A program made the translations under genes and the position numbers. Below are positions 41,912 to 50,285 of a stretch of 51,532 nt of DNA, piece after piece. Position 1 is the first letter of the stretch, and each line of letters starts with the position of its first letter. The notes below the pieces were generated by a model, which was not told where the DNA came from, did not search any database, and worked only from the letters and a program-made list of their open reading frames with translations. Source of the stretch: an uncultured Collinsella sp. (lineage in GTDB: Bacteria; Actinomycetota; Coriobacteriia; Coriobacteriales; Coriobacteriaceae); NCBI GenBank assembly GCA_900544645.1, contig UQWG01000009.1:1-51532 (forward strand). Direction: 5' to 3'.

Positions 41912-42835
41912 TTATGACGGTCGTGCCGCGATGGAAGACGCACGGTCGCCCTGCAGGAGCTGACGGTAGGGGAGGAAGCCAATGAACGAGACGACAGCCT
42001 GCGAGTGCGCGGCGTTTCGCTTGAGGTAGAGCCTGACCTCGGAGGTCGTCGCGGGCTCGAGCGGCACCAGGGCTACCTTTCCGCTGGCGAGCGATTCCGT
42101 CGGCTTGCGCATGAGGAATGAGACGCCGGCGCCGCGCGCGACAAGGGAGATGATGTTCTCGGCTCGTTTGCCGGTGAACGTAACACGTGGGCCAAATCCA
42201 GCTTCGCGACAAAGGGAAAGGACGAGCTCGCTTACGAACGAGCCTTGGGGAAGCATGAGGAAATTCTCGTCGATAAGGTCGTCTATCTCGACGGTGTCAC
42301 GTTCGGCGAGCGGATGGTCGAGTGGAAGGACGGCCACGAGCCGGTCGGTCGTAAAGGGAATCTTTTTGAACTCCGGCTCGATGGCACCGCCGTCACGGAT
42401 GAAGGCCAGGTCAATGTCCTCGTGCAGGAGCATGCGCTTGAGTGTGTCGCCCTCGCCCTCGATGAGCTCAACAGAATATGAGGGGTTCGCCTGCTGAAAA
42501 TCGATGACGGCGTCCGTGATCCCATAAGGGGCCATAATGGGGATAGAACCGACGGTGAGGTGCTCGAGCGGCTCACCTGCGCCTATTTGAATGGCGGCAA
42601 GATAGCGGTGCTGAAGCGTCGCAATTTTTTGCGCATAGGGGAGGAGCGCTTCACCTTGCGCGGTGAGTGTTACGTGGCGCTGGCTTCGATCGATGAGCTT
42701 GCAGCCGAGTTCGTGCTCCATTGCCATGATGTGCTTGGAGAGGGTTGATTGCGACATGAAAAGCAGTTCCGCCGCATCAAGAAACGTGCGTGACTGCGCT
42801 AAGATGGCGAATTCGCCAAAGCGGCTGATATCCAT
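41912..42835 (-). CDS. LysR-family transcriptional regulator
   Basis: The start is the ATG at 42833-42835 with GGAGG 7 bases upstream, giving 307 residues. The HTH holds ELLFMSQSTLSKHIMAMEHELG. The effector domain has the usual PLDHPLAERD and ARGAGVSFLMRK. It is convergent with the ceramidase-like/PTS cluster and is the nearest candidate regulator for it. Confidence 0.9.
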   Translation of the reverse strand: MDISRFGEFAILAQSRTFLDAAELLFMSQSTLSKHIMAMEHELGCKLIDRSQRHVTLTAQGEALLPYAQKIATLQHRYLAAIQIGAGEPLEHLTVGSIPIMAPYGITDAVIDFQQANPSYSVELIEGEGDTLKRMLLHEDIDLAFIRDGGAIEPEFKKIPFTTDRLVAVLPLDHPLAERDTVEIDDLIDENFLMLPQGSFVSELVLSLCREAGFGPRVTFTGKRAENIISLVARGAGVSFLMRKPTESLASGKVALVPLEPATTSEVRLYLKRNAAHSQAVVSFIGFLPYRQLLQGDRASSIAARPS

Positions 42836-42871
42836 AGGGAGGCCTCCGGTACCCTCATTTTGGCAGGTGGC

Positions 42872-43282
42872 CTAAACCACGACGCCATTGCAGTGGTCGA
42901 TTTCGTGCTGGATGATCTCGGCGGTGTAGCCCGAGAAGTTTTTGATGCGGTGGACGAAGTTCTCGTCCAAATACTCAACCTTAATGCGGCGATAGCGGGT
43001 ACAGGGACGCTCGCCGATCAGCGAGAGACATCCTTCGCTCGTCTGATAGGCATTGACCTGCTCAAGAATTTGAGGGTTGTACATCAGGAGTGTCCTGTTG
43101 CCGTCCTTTACGCAGATGATGCGTTTGCGCACGCCGATCATGTTGGCGGCGAGGCCCACGCACTCGCGCTCATGCTCGTGGAGCGTATCCAGGAGATCCT
43201 GCCCGGTCGCGGCATCGTCGGGTCCCGCGTCTTCGGAAGGCAGACGCAAAAAGAACTCGGATTTCATGATGGGCTTAATCAT
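42872..43282 (-). CDS. def: Peptide deformylase (short form)
   Basis: The start is the ATG at 43280-43282 with GGAG upstream, giving 136 residues. EGCLS (83-87) and QHEIDH (125-130) are intact, so the metal site and catalytic Glu127 are present. Motif 1 reads GLAANM, with Met48 for the usual Gln, as in a known short subgroup. It removes formyl from new N-termini. Compare the deformylase-like gene at 28808, which lacks the Glu. Confidence 0.87.
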   Translation of the reverse strand: MIKPIMKSEFFLRLPSEDAGPDDAATGQDLLDTLHEHERECVGLAANMIGVRKRIICVKDGNRTLLMYNPQILEQVNAYQTSEGCLSLIGERPCTRYRRIKVEYLDENFVHRIKNFSGYTAEIIQHEIDHCNGVVV

Positions 43283-43487
43283 GGCGGGCTCCTCATGTCT
43301 TATGCTTTCGTGGACTTTTAATAATAGCGCGGAAGGAAAGCTGTGCGTCCGCGTTACAATCTTTCGACGTTGGACCATGTTGCCAGATTCGTCGTGTACG
43401 GCGTCTGGCGTAAGTCTAGGGCTCATTTTTCGCCCTGGACTGTTCCTCTGGGGCGATGCGACTGTCGTTCCAAGAGGAAGGAAATGC

Positions 43488-44903
43488 ATGGGGAGCAAAT
43501 CTCAGCAACAAGTTCAAGTAGCGCCATCGGCCACTGCGGCGATTCTCGTCGTAATGTATATTGCAGCCTTTGTTGCCGCGTTTAACGAGAACATCATTAA
43601 CGTGGCGTTGCACGACATTATGGCGGCCTTTTCGGTGAGTGCCACCACGGCGCAGTGGCTCGTTTCGGGCTACATGATCGTGACGTCGATCTTTACGGCC
43701 ATCATGGCCTTCCTGTCCGGCCGTTTCTCGACGCGCAAGCTGCTGTTTTTCGCATGCGGATGCATGGTCGCCGGCGAAGTCCTGTGCCTGTTCGCTCCGT
43801 CATTTAGCGTTTTGCTGCCAAGCCGTATTTTGCAGGCTGCGGGATCGGGCATCTTGTTCCCGCTCATGATGAACGTGGTGCTGTCTTGCGCTCCGCGCGA
43901 GAAGCTCGGTCTCTATCTGAGCCTGGGCGGAGCCTGCATTACGCTGGGGCCGGCGTTTGGACCCGTGATCAGCGGTCTTATGTGCACGTTGTTTGGCTGG
44001 AGGGCGGTGTTCGTAGTGCCGCTGGTGGGCGGCATTGTGGTCGCTGCGGCGGGCGTAAAGCTTGTTCAGAATGTCGGAGAGCGTTCGAACGCCACGCTTG
44101 ATATTCTGTCGGTTGTTTTGCTCGCTGCCGGTATTACGGCATTTGTGTATTCCGTAGGCGAGTTCTCGACCAATCTGATTGCCGGCATCGTGACGCTCTT
44201 CGCCGCCGTTGTGCTGCTCGGCCTGTTTGCGGTCCGTCAGCTCAGGCTCGAGCATCCAGTGCTTAATGTGCGTCCCATGGCGAGCGTTCGTTTTTGGCCT
44301 GCGTGTTTGCTTGTGGTGGTGTCGATGATGACGACGTTCTCGATGAGCGTTTTGTTGCCGCTCTATTTTGAGCGCGCATACGGCATGACCGCACTTGTTG
44401 CGGGCTTGCTCATTTTGCCGGCAATTGCCTGCAACGCCGTGACCTCGATTGTGGGCGGACGCGTGATGGACGCCCGTGGCGCATGGCCGCTGCTGCCGGT
44501 CGGCTTTGCCCTGATTGCCGTGGGGCAGACTGCCATCTCGATGACGGCGGCAAGCATGAACATCGGCGTCGTCGTGGCGCTGACCGTTGTAGTGTATGCC
44601 GGAGTCGGTTTGGTGCTGAGCCCCTCGCAGACGGCCGGCTTGGAGACGCTGCCTGCCGCTGAACATCCTCACGGAACGGCATTGCTCAACACGTGGAACA
44701 TGATTGCCGCATCGTTTGGTCCGTCGCTGTTTATCGGCCTGCTCTCGAGTTCTGCGGCGACTGCCGGCGCCGCTGGCATTGCGACCGACGTTACCCAAGC
44801 GATTGGATTTGCAGCTGCCGTGCGCGTGGCGGCTGTAATTGCCGTGGTCGGGTTCGTGACATCGCTGGTGTACGCTCGTCGCGAGTCACACATGTCGCAT
44901 TAA
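43488..44903 (+). CDS. MFS drug exporter, DHA2 (EmrB/QacA) type
   Basis: The start is the ATG at 43488 with GAGGAAGG upstream, giving 471 residues. Longer frames into the leader are spurious. About fourteen helices are predicted. Motifs are NVALHDIMAAFSVSATTAQWLVSGYM (helix 1-2) and GPAFGPVISG (DHA2 motif C). It exports hydrophobic compounds by proton antiport. Its leader has a stem (43413-43422 with 43432-43441, loop TCATTTTTC). Confidence 0.88.
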   Translation: MGSKSQQQVQVAPSATAAILVVMYIAAFVAAFNENIINVALHDIMAAFSVSATTAQWLVSGYMIVTSIFTAIMAFLSGRFSTRKLLFFACGCMVAGEVLCLFAPSFSVLLPSRILQAAGSGILFPLMMNVVLSCAPREKLGLYLSLGGACITLGPAFGPVISGLMCTLFGWRAVFVVPLVGGIVVAAAGVKLVQNVGERSNATLDILSVVLLAAGITAFVYSVGEFSTNLIAGIVTLFAAVVLLGLFAVRQLRLEHPVLNVRPMASVRFWPACLLVVVSMMTTFSMSVLLPLYFERAYGMTALVAGLLILPAIACNAVTSIVGGRVMDARGAWPLLPVGFALIAVGQTAISMTAASMNIGVVVALTVVVYAGVGLVLSPSQTAGLETLPAAEHPHGTALLNTWNMIAASFGPSLFIGLLSSSAATAGAAGIATDVTQAIGFAAAVRVAAVIAVVGFVTSLVYARRESHMSH

Positions 44904-45055
44904 TGTGTGCACATAGATTCTGCAGCTAGATTAGATGACGACACCATAAACTAATGGACGTTTTGCCGAGAGGCATGAATGTTTAAAGCGCAAAGAGTGC
45001 GCGACGGGCCCCGCGAATGGGGCGATGATGCCCGAGAGGGCCAAGAAGGAGTCTC

Positions 45056-45979
45056 ATGTCCGAGAACGAAGAGATCATGAACGAGACCGAGAACGAGACC
45101 ATGGCTGCCGAGGTTGAGGCAGTCGAGACCGTGGAGACCGAAGCTGCCGAGGTTGAGGCTGCTGACGAGGTTTCCGACGAGGAGGAGGCCGAGGTTGTCG
45201 AGGCCGCCGTTGATTACGATGACGAAGAGCTGATGGACAAGATGCAGAAGGCCGCCCGCCTGCTGCGTAGCCGTCGCTTTGCTATTTCCAAGGAGGAGGA
45301 GGCCAAGGCCGAGCGCATGGCGAACATCGAGCGCGCCATCAAGCTTCTTGACCTCAAGCCCAGGATGGAGCAGAAGGAAATGTCCGACCTGCTGGGCATG
45401 CGCCTCCGTGAGCTCGATGGCCTGATGGCCGAGGCCGAGGCTGCCGATCTGGTCGGCCGCATCGACGACGCCGAGGGCGATATGCGCAAGATTGTTGTCT
45501 TCGCCGCCGAGGATGCCGCTGAGGGCCTGGTCGAGCTTGCCAACAAGAAGGAGAAGCTCCTGCCCGAGCTTTCTTATGAGGAGGCCACCGAGCTGATGGC
45601 CGCTCTCGATAAGGTTATCGCTCCGCTCGTCGCCATGGGCCTGGACGAGGACCGCGGTCCTCGCGGCGGCCGTGACGACCGTGGCGGCCGTGGCGGCGAC
45701 CGTGGCGGCGACCGTGGCGGTCGTGGCGGCTTTGGCGATCGCGGTGGCCGTGGCGGTGACCGTGGCGGTCGCGGTGGCGATCGCGGCGGCCGTGGCGGCT
45801 TTGGTGACCGTGGCGGCGACCGTGGCGGTCGCGGCGGCTTTGGCGGCAACCGTGGTGGCTATGGCGATCGCGGCGGCAACCGTGGTGGCTTCGGCGGTAA
45901 CCGTGGTAACGACCGCGGCGGTCGTGGTGGCGACCGTGGCGGCCGCAACGGCGGCGGCTTCCGCGGCAACCGCTTCTAG
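45056..45979 (+). CDS. Acidic winged-helix-like protein with RGG-repeat tail
   Basis: The start is the ATG at 45056, with AAGAAGGAG upstream, giving 307 residues in three parts. Residues 1-60 are strongly acidic (Glu/Asp/Ala/Val). Residues about 61-190 are helical and include a winged-helix-like unit (MEQKEMSDLLGMRLRELDGLM...IDDAEGDMRKIVVF). Residues 200-307 hold 21 RGG triplets spaced by Asp, Phe-Gly or Asn, as in RNA-binding RGG boxes. No family name is recognised. An RNA- or ribosome-associated role is inferred. Two GC-rich hairpins precede the ribosome site (44998-45045). Confidence 0.85.
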   Translation: MSENEEIMNETENETMAAEVEAVETVETEAAEVEAADEVSDEEEAEVVEAAVDYDDEELMDKMQKAARLLRSRRFAISKEEEAKAERMANIERAIKLLDLKPRMEQKEMSDLLGMRLRELDGLMAEAEAADLVGRIDDAEGDMRKIVVFAAEDAAEGLVELANKKEKLLPELSYEEATELMAALDKVIAPLVAMGLDEDRGPRGGRDDRGGRGGDRGGDRGGRGGFGDRGGRGGDRGGRGGDRGGRGGFGDRGGDRGGRGGFGGNRGGYGDRGGNRGGFGGNRGNDRGGRGGDRGGRNGGGFRGNRF

Positions 45980-45981
45980 GG

Positions 45982-46008
45982 GTTACGCGGTTCTACGAAC
46001 CGCGTAAC
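45982..46008 (+). terminator. Perfect hairpin just after RGG gene stop
   Basis: The 12-bp arms GTTACGCGGTTC (45982-45993) and their complement (45997-46008) flank a 3-base loop, two bases after the stop. There is no T-tract, so it may protect the mRNA end or slow polymerase before the terminator at 46057. Confidence 0.65.
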
Positions 46009-46056
46009 TAGTTGACGCTGCGCGGGCCGCATTTGGACAATCTGACGTTCAACTTC

Positions 46057-46089
46057 AAGGGCGCGACCAGAAGGTCAGCGCCCTTTCGT
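46057..46089 (+). terminator. Intrinsic terminator of RGG-protein gene
   Basis: AAGGGCGC-GACC (46057-46068) pairs with GGTC (46073-46076), a one-base bulge, then GCGCCCTT (46078-46085), followed by TCGTTT. Confidence 0.82.
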
Positions 46090-46212
46090 TTCACGTCACC
46101 TTGCCTCAAATGCGACCCGCTCGCTGTCCGTCCTCTGCCTGCGGCGTTGTCTTGCTCCGGATGCGGCAGTTAGGGACGTTCCTTTTCTGCCGGCAGCTTG
46201 GGACACTCCTTG

Positions 46213-46241
46213 TAGTCATTGGGGACGTTCTTAAACGACTA
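46213..46241. repeat. Palindromic repeat family A, partial copy
   Basis: These 29 bases are identical to 3706-3734 (TAGTCATTGGGGACGTTC...). The right arm is missing. A related fragment (TTAGGGACGTTCC..., 46170-46200) lies just before it. Together with the hairpins nearby, this fills the 357-base gap between the RGG gene and pdxT. Confidence 0.75.
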
Positions 46242-46250
46242 CATAGAACA

Positions 46251-46312
46251 AGAGTGGATGATCTCCCGGTTTGAGCCTGCATTCAAGCTCAAAGTGGGAG
46301 ATCATCCACTCT
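46251..46312. repeat. 62-bp long hairpin element
   Basis: The 17-bp perfect arms (46251-46267, AGAGTGGATGATCTCCC, and 46296-46312) continue after a wobble and a mismatch into seven more pairs (TTTGAGC/GCTCAAA), around a 10-base loop. It sits directly after repeat A and 25 bases before the pdxT stop. It is either a mobile hairpin or a transcript-end structure of pdxT. Confidence 0.7.
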
Positions 46313-46336
46313 CGTTTCGTTTGTCGATTTCGATGC

Positions 46337-46924
46337 CTACATTTGTAGGAACAGTTCGTGGAGGCGGGTATCGTCGTCGAGCTCGGGGTGGAAGGTTACG
46401 CCGAGCTGGTTGCCCTGACGGGCGGCGACAATACGACCGTCGACTTTCGCTAAGGCCTTGGCGTCGCCGTGGACCTCGACGATGCGGGGCGCGCGGATAA
46501 ACGTCAGCGGCACTTCACCGTCGATGTCAGCTACCTGCCCCTTGGTTCGAAAACTGCCGAGCTGCCTGCCGTAGGCATTGCGCTCAACGAGCACATCCAT
46601 GGTTGCCAGGCGCGACGTGCCCTTATCGTCATGGGCGGCAAGGTCGTGAGCCAGCAGAATCAGGCCGGCGCAGGTGCCCAGGACGGGCATGTCTTCAACA
46701 ATGCGGGTGCGAAGCTCCTCGAGCATGCCCAACTCATCAAGCAGCTTCCCTTGAACGGTAGACTCGCCGCCGGGAAGTACCAGACGGTCAAAGTCCTGCT
46801 TCAAATCAGCCGCCTGCCTCAGCTCAATACAGCGCGCGCCCAGCTCGGATAGTCTTGCCTCGTGCTCGGCAAATGCGCCTTGGACCGCCAGCACGGCGAC
46901 CGTTTGGTCTGCATAATCGCTCAT
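46337..46924 (-). CDS. pdxT: Pyridoxal 5'-phosphate synthase glutaminase subunit
   Basis: This 195-residue class I glutaminase has LVLPGGESTV, nucleophile Cys85 in LGTCAGL, and the His179-Glu181 pair in FHPE. It supplies ammonia to PdxS for deoxyxylulose-independent PLP synthesis. It is 20 bases downstream of pdxS and co-transcribed with it. Confidence 0.95.
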   Translation of the reverse strand: MSDYADQTVAVLAVQGAFAEHEARLSELGARCIELRQAADLKQDFDRLVLPGGESTVQGKLLDELGMLEELRTRIVEDMPVLGTCAGLILLAHDLAAHDDKGTSRLATMDVLVERNAYGRQLGSFRTKGQVADIDGEVPLTFIRAPRIVEVHGDAKALAKVDGRIVAARQGNQLGVTFHPELDDDTRLHELFLQM

Positions 46925-46944
46925 GTGCGATCCTTTCTGCCGGA

Positions 46945-47835
46945 CTAGCGTCCGCGCTCCTCCATGATGATTTCGATCTCGTCGGCGTTGATGCCCACCA
47001 TGGCCTCGCCCAGGTCCTCCGAAAGCTCGGCGATGAGCTTGGCATCGGTGAAGTTTGCCACGGCCTTGACGATGGCGGCGGCGCGCTTGGCGGGGTCGCC
47101 GCTCTTAAAGATGCCCGAGCCGACAAAGACGCCCTCGGCGCCCAGTTGCATCATCAGCGCGGCGTCGGCAGGGGTCGCTACGCCGCCGGCGGCAAAGTTC
47201 ACAACGGGAAGCTTGCCCGTGGCATGGACCTCGCGCACCAGCTCGACCGGAACCTGCAGTTGCTTGGCTGCCTCAAAGAGCTCGTCGTCGCGCAGAGCAA
47301 CAACGTCACGGATCTGCTTTTGGATCTTGCGCATGTGGCGTACAGCCTGGACGACGTCGCCCGTGCCCGGCTCGCCCTTGGTGCGGATCATCGTGGCGCC
47401 CTCGGCAACACGGCGCAGCGCCTCGCCCAGATCGCGGGCGCCGCAGACAAACGGCACGTCAAACTGGGCCTTGTCGATGTGATAGACGTCATCGGCGGGG
47501 GAGAGAACCTCGGACTCGTCGATGTAATCGATCTCGATGGCCTGCAGGACCTGCGCCTCGACAATGTGACCGATGCGGCACTTGGCCATAACAGGGATGG
47601 AGACGGCCTCTTGGATGCCCTTGATCATCTTGGGGTCGCTCATGCGCGAGACGCCGCCTGCGGCGCGGATGTCGGCCGGAATGCGCTCGAGTGCCATGAC
47701 GGCGCAGGCGCCTGCCTCTTCGGCGATGCGTGCCTGCTCGGGCGTGGTGACGTCCATGATGACGCCGCCCTTGAGCATCTGCGCGAGCTCGCGATTGAGT
47801 TTGACGCGATCGGCCTTGCTGGTCTGTTCTGCCAT
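46945..47835 (-). CDS. pdxS: Pyridoxal 5'-phosphate synthase lyase subunit
   Basis: The start is the ATG at 47833-47835 with AAGAGAGC upstream, giving 296 residues. PdxS motifs are complete: GGVIMDVTTPEQA, MALERIPADIR, VMAKCRIGH (catalytic Lys85), RTKGEPGTG and NFAAGGVATPADAALMM. It makes PLP from ribose 5-phosphate, glyceraldehyde 3-phosphate and ammonia. It is divergent from a MocR/PdxR regulator. Confidence 0.96.
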   Translation of the reverse strand: MAEQTSKADRVKLNRELAQMLKGGVIMDVTTPEQARIAEEAGACAVMALERIPADIRAAGGVSRMSDPKMIKGIQEAVSIPVMAKCRIGHIVEAQVLQAIEIDYIDESEVLSPADDVYHIDKAQFDVPFVCGARDLGEALRRVAEGATMIRTKGEPGTGDVVQAVRHMRKIQKQIRDVVALRDDELFEAAKQLQVPVELVREVHATGKLPVVNFAAGGVATPADAALMMQLGAEGVFVGSGIFKSGDPAKRAAAIVKAVANFTDAKLIAELSEDLGEAMVGINADEIEIIMEERGR

Positions 47836-47980
47836 GGTTGCTCTCTTGGTTGGCATGTGCATTGCTTGACGGAACATCCTATCGGGGAGCTGGGTATGGC
47901 AAAATACTCAGTTTTCGAGATAATAATAAGGTCAGCTTAATACCAGACAGAACGGCTCGATAAAGTCAGGTGGCAAACTC

Positions 47981-49396
47981 ATGCTTGACTACAATTTGGA
48001 AAAACGTGGCGAGGCATCGCTTTATGAGTATGTTTACCAGCAAATTCGAGATGATATTGTTGCTGGACGTATTGCGGCGGGGGAGCATCTTCCGTCTAAG
48101 CGCGCCTTTGCCAGTCATCTGGGAATCAGTGTCATTACCATCGAGAATGCATATAGCCAGTTACTTGCCGAGGGCTATATTTGCTCAATGCCGCGTCGTG
48201 GCTACTACGCTTGCAAGCTTCCGGATGCACCGGTTTTGCCTTTGGCTTCGCAGGGCATCGACCGAGATACCGTCTCTGTGGGCCTCAGCGCGCATGATGT
48301 CAACGGACAGGTCGAGCTGTTCGATGCACTTTCTCCTTCCGCTTTGGAGGCGGCGCGGCTTTGGCAAAGTGCGCTACGGGCGACGCTGGCATCCGAAGAC
48401 GAGCGCGAAATCTTTTCGCCCGCACCGGCGCAGGGCACCGCTCGGCTGCGACGCGCAATTGCTCACCATCTGCGCGGGACAAGGGGTATGAATGTCGACC
48501 CCAACAACATTGTTATCGGTGCAGGCGCCCAGCTGCTCGATACCATGTTGGTTCAGTTGCTTGGCGCTGACAAGGTGTATGCCGTTGAGGACCCGGGCTA
48601 TTTGCGTCTGACGCGCATCTATCAGGCTATGGGCTGCAAAGTTCGACATATCCCGTTGGATGATGAGGGCGTGGACTTGAGCACTCTGCAGAAAAGCGGG
48701 ACCGATGTTCTTCACCTGATGCCGTCCCATCAGTATCCCACCGGCCTTGTGACGAGCATTGCGCGTCGTTATGCGCTTCTGAGCTGGGCCGCCGAGCGAC
48801 CAGGTCGGTATCTCATCGAAGATGACTTTGATTGTGAGTTTCGCCTTGCCGGCAAGCCGATTCCCGCGCTCGCGTCGATTGATGCCGCCCAGTCGGTTAT
48901 CTATACCAACACGTTTTCGAAGAGCCTTTCATCGGCGTTGCGTTTGGCGTACATGGTGTTGCCCGATGAGCTAATGGAGCGGTTTAGGCGCAACCTTGGT
49001 TTCTACGCCTCGTCGGTGAGCTCTGTTGACCAGATCGCTTTGGCGCGTTTGCTGGAATCGGGTGATTACGAGCGACATGTGAACCGCGTGCGCGTTCGTG
49101 CTCGCGAGGCGCGTGATGGCCTAGCGGCGCTTATACGGAAAGCGTTTCCGGCAGGGGAGGTCTCGATCGAACATGCAGACGCGGGCCTTTACTGCACCGT
49201 TGCCCTGGCCGAGGACAAGGCGGGGGAGAGTTTCGCGAAGGCTCTTGCTGACGCTCGTATTTCCTATGTCAACATCGTCGATTGCCTGTGGACGGGTGAT
49301 CGGGCATCGACTAAGAACACTCTATCTCGCGTCCTCATACAATACGACGACCTGAGCCCTCAGTCGCTCATCGTTCTTCAAGAACAGCTGCAATAA
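47981..49396 (+). CDS. pdxR: MocR-family PLP-dependent regulator, probable PdxR
   Basis: This 471-residue protein has a GntR-type winged helix (residues about 10-78; LPSKRAFASHLGISVITIENAY) fused to an aminotransferase-like domain with PLP lysine Lys314 (NTFSKSLSSALRLAY). Divergent placement from pdxST is the classic PdxR arrangement, where PLP binding tunes pdxST transcription. The 145-base gap between them should contain its operator. No clear consensus repeat was identified there. Confidence 0.92.
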   Translation: MLDYNLEKRGEASLYEYVYQQIRDDIVAGRIAAGEHLPSKRAFASHLGISVITIENAYSQLLAEGYICSMPRRGYYACKLPDAPVLPLASQGIDRDTVSVGLSAHDVNGQVELFDALSPSALEAARLWQSALRATLASEDEREIFSPAPAQGTARLRRAIAHHLRGTRGMNVDPNNIVIGAGAQLLDTMLVQLLGADKVYAVEDPGYLRLTRIYQAMGCKVRHIPLDDEGVDLSTLQKSGTDVLHLMPSHQYPTGLVTSIARRYALLSWAAERPGRYLIEDDFDCEFRLAGKPIPALASIDAAQSVIYTNTFSKSLSSALRLAYMVLPDELMERFRRNLGFYASSVSSVDQIALARLLESGDYERHVNRVRVRAREARDGLAALIRKAFPAGEVSIEHADAGLYCTVALAEDKAGESFAKALADARISYVNIVDCLWTGDRASTKNTLSRVLIQYDDLSPQSLIVLQEQLQ

Positions 49397-49407
49397 GCCA
49401 ACGAAAA

Positions 49408-49434
49408 AGGCCCGAACCAATACGGTTCGGGCCT
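49408..49434. terminator. Bidirectional intrinsic terminator
   Basis: AGGCCCGAACC (49408-49418) and GGTTCGGGCCT (49424-49434) flank a 5-base loop. The minus-strand stem is followed by TTTTCG, ending the rubrerythrin transcript. On the + strand it may end pdxR. Confidence 0.85.
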
Positions 49435-49468
49435 CAGCGAGCTAGAGGTTATGTCTCAGGCGGCTGGC

Positions 49469-50029
49469 TTAGCCAAAGTAGCGCTTGAGCAGGCCGGCGA
49501 AAGCCTTGCCGTGGCGGGCCTCGTCGCGAGCCATCTCGTGCACGGTGTCGTGGATGGCATCGAGGCCAGCGGCCTTGGCGCGCTTGGCAAGATCGGTCTT
49601 GCCGGCGGTGGCGCCGTTCTCGGCCTCAACGCGCATCTCGAGGTTCTTCTTGGTGGAGTCGGTCACGACCTCGCCCAGGAGCTCGGCGAACTTGGCGGCG
49701 TGCTCGGCCTCCTCGTGGGCAGCCTTCTCCCAGTACAGGCCGATCTCGGGGTAGCCCTCGCGATGGGCGACGCGAGCCATGGCCAGGTACATACCGACCT
49801 CAGAGCACTCGCCCTCAAAGTTGGCGCGCAGGTCGGCAACGATGTCCTCGGAGACGCCCTCCATCTTGGCGACGCCCACGACGTGCTCGGCAGCCCACTC
49901 GAGCTGGCCCTCCTCCTGCTTCAGGAAACGAGAACCGGGAACGCCGCACTGGGGGCACTTGAAGTCCTCGGGCAGCTGGTCGCCGTCGAACTCTTCCACA
50001 TAACCGCAAACGGGGCAAACAAACTTCAT
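49469..50029 (-). CDS. Reverse rubrerythrin (N-terminal rubredoxin, C-terminal diiron domain)
   Basis: The start is the ATG at 50027-50029 (MKFVCPVCGY), giving 186 residues; the longer frame is spurious. The rubredoxin centre (Cys5, Cys8, Cys25, Cys28) comes first, the reverse of classical rubrerythrin. The ferritin-like four-helix domain (about 48-186) has diiron ligands in FEGECSE, EEAEHAAKF and DEARHGKAF. Such proteins are NADH-linked peroxidases of anaerobes and remove hydrogen peroxide. Confidence 0.92.
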   Translation of the reverse strand: MKFVCPVCGYVEEFDGDQLPEDFKCPQCGVPGSRFLKQEEGQLEWAAEHVVGVAKMEGVSEDIVADLRANFEGECSEVGMYLAMARVAHREGYPEIGLYWEKAAHEEAEHAAKFAELLGEVVTDSTKKNLEMRVEAENGATAGKTDLAKRAKAAGLDAIHDTVHEMARDEARHGKAFAGLLKRYFG

Positions 50030-50251
50030 GATTCGATCCTTTCGATCGATGGCGATTGTGCGCTCGTCCGGTCCCGTAAGGGCCCTCTCCGGACGTGCGT
50101 CTTGACGAGTTCTATTATCCATAAATGCAACCAAATGTGAAGCCTATTAGGAATGATTTTTAATAAAACAATTTTGAGATATGAAGATGTTGATTGATTA
50201 ACGATTGGCAGGCCGTCTTTGACCACCGCTGAGTACAATCGGTCGAGCAAA

Positions 50252-50267
50252 TGTTGACCAATCAACA
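50252..50267. promoter_or_regulatory. Operator-like dyad before alcohol dehydrogenase gene
   Basis: TGTTGA (50252-50257) and TCAACA (50262-50267) flank CCAA, six bases before the ribosome site GGGAG. The position suggests repression of the gene at 50286. Confidence 0.4.
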
Positions 50268-50285
50268 AATGAGGGAGTTTCCTTT

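Noticed and set aside
43323..43487. Riboswitch before the MFS exporter
   Set aside because: Only one modest stem (43413-43441) is visible and it matches no known class.
45661..45960. Possible CRISPR or tandem DNA repeat
   Set aside because: The regularity comes from RGG codons inside an intact reading frame; there are no unique spacers.
46855..47940. Long + strand frame over pdxS/pdxT
   Set aside because: It is antisense to pdxS, whose motifs are complete; no ribosome site.
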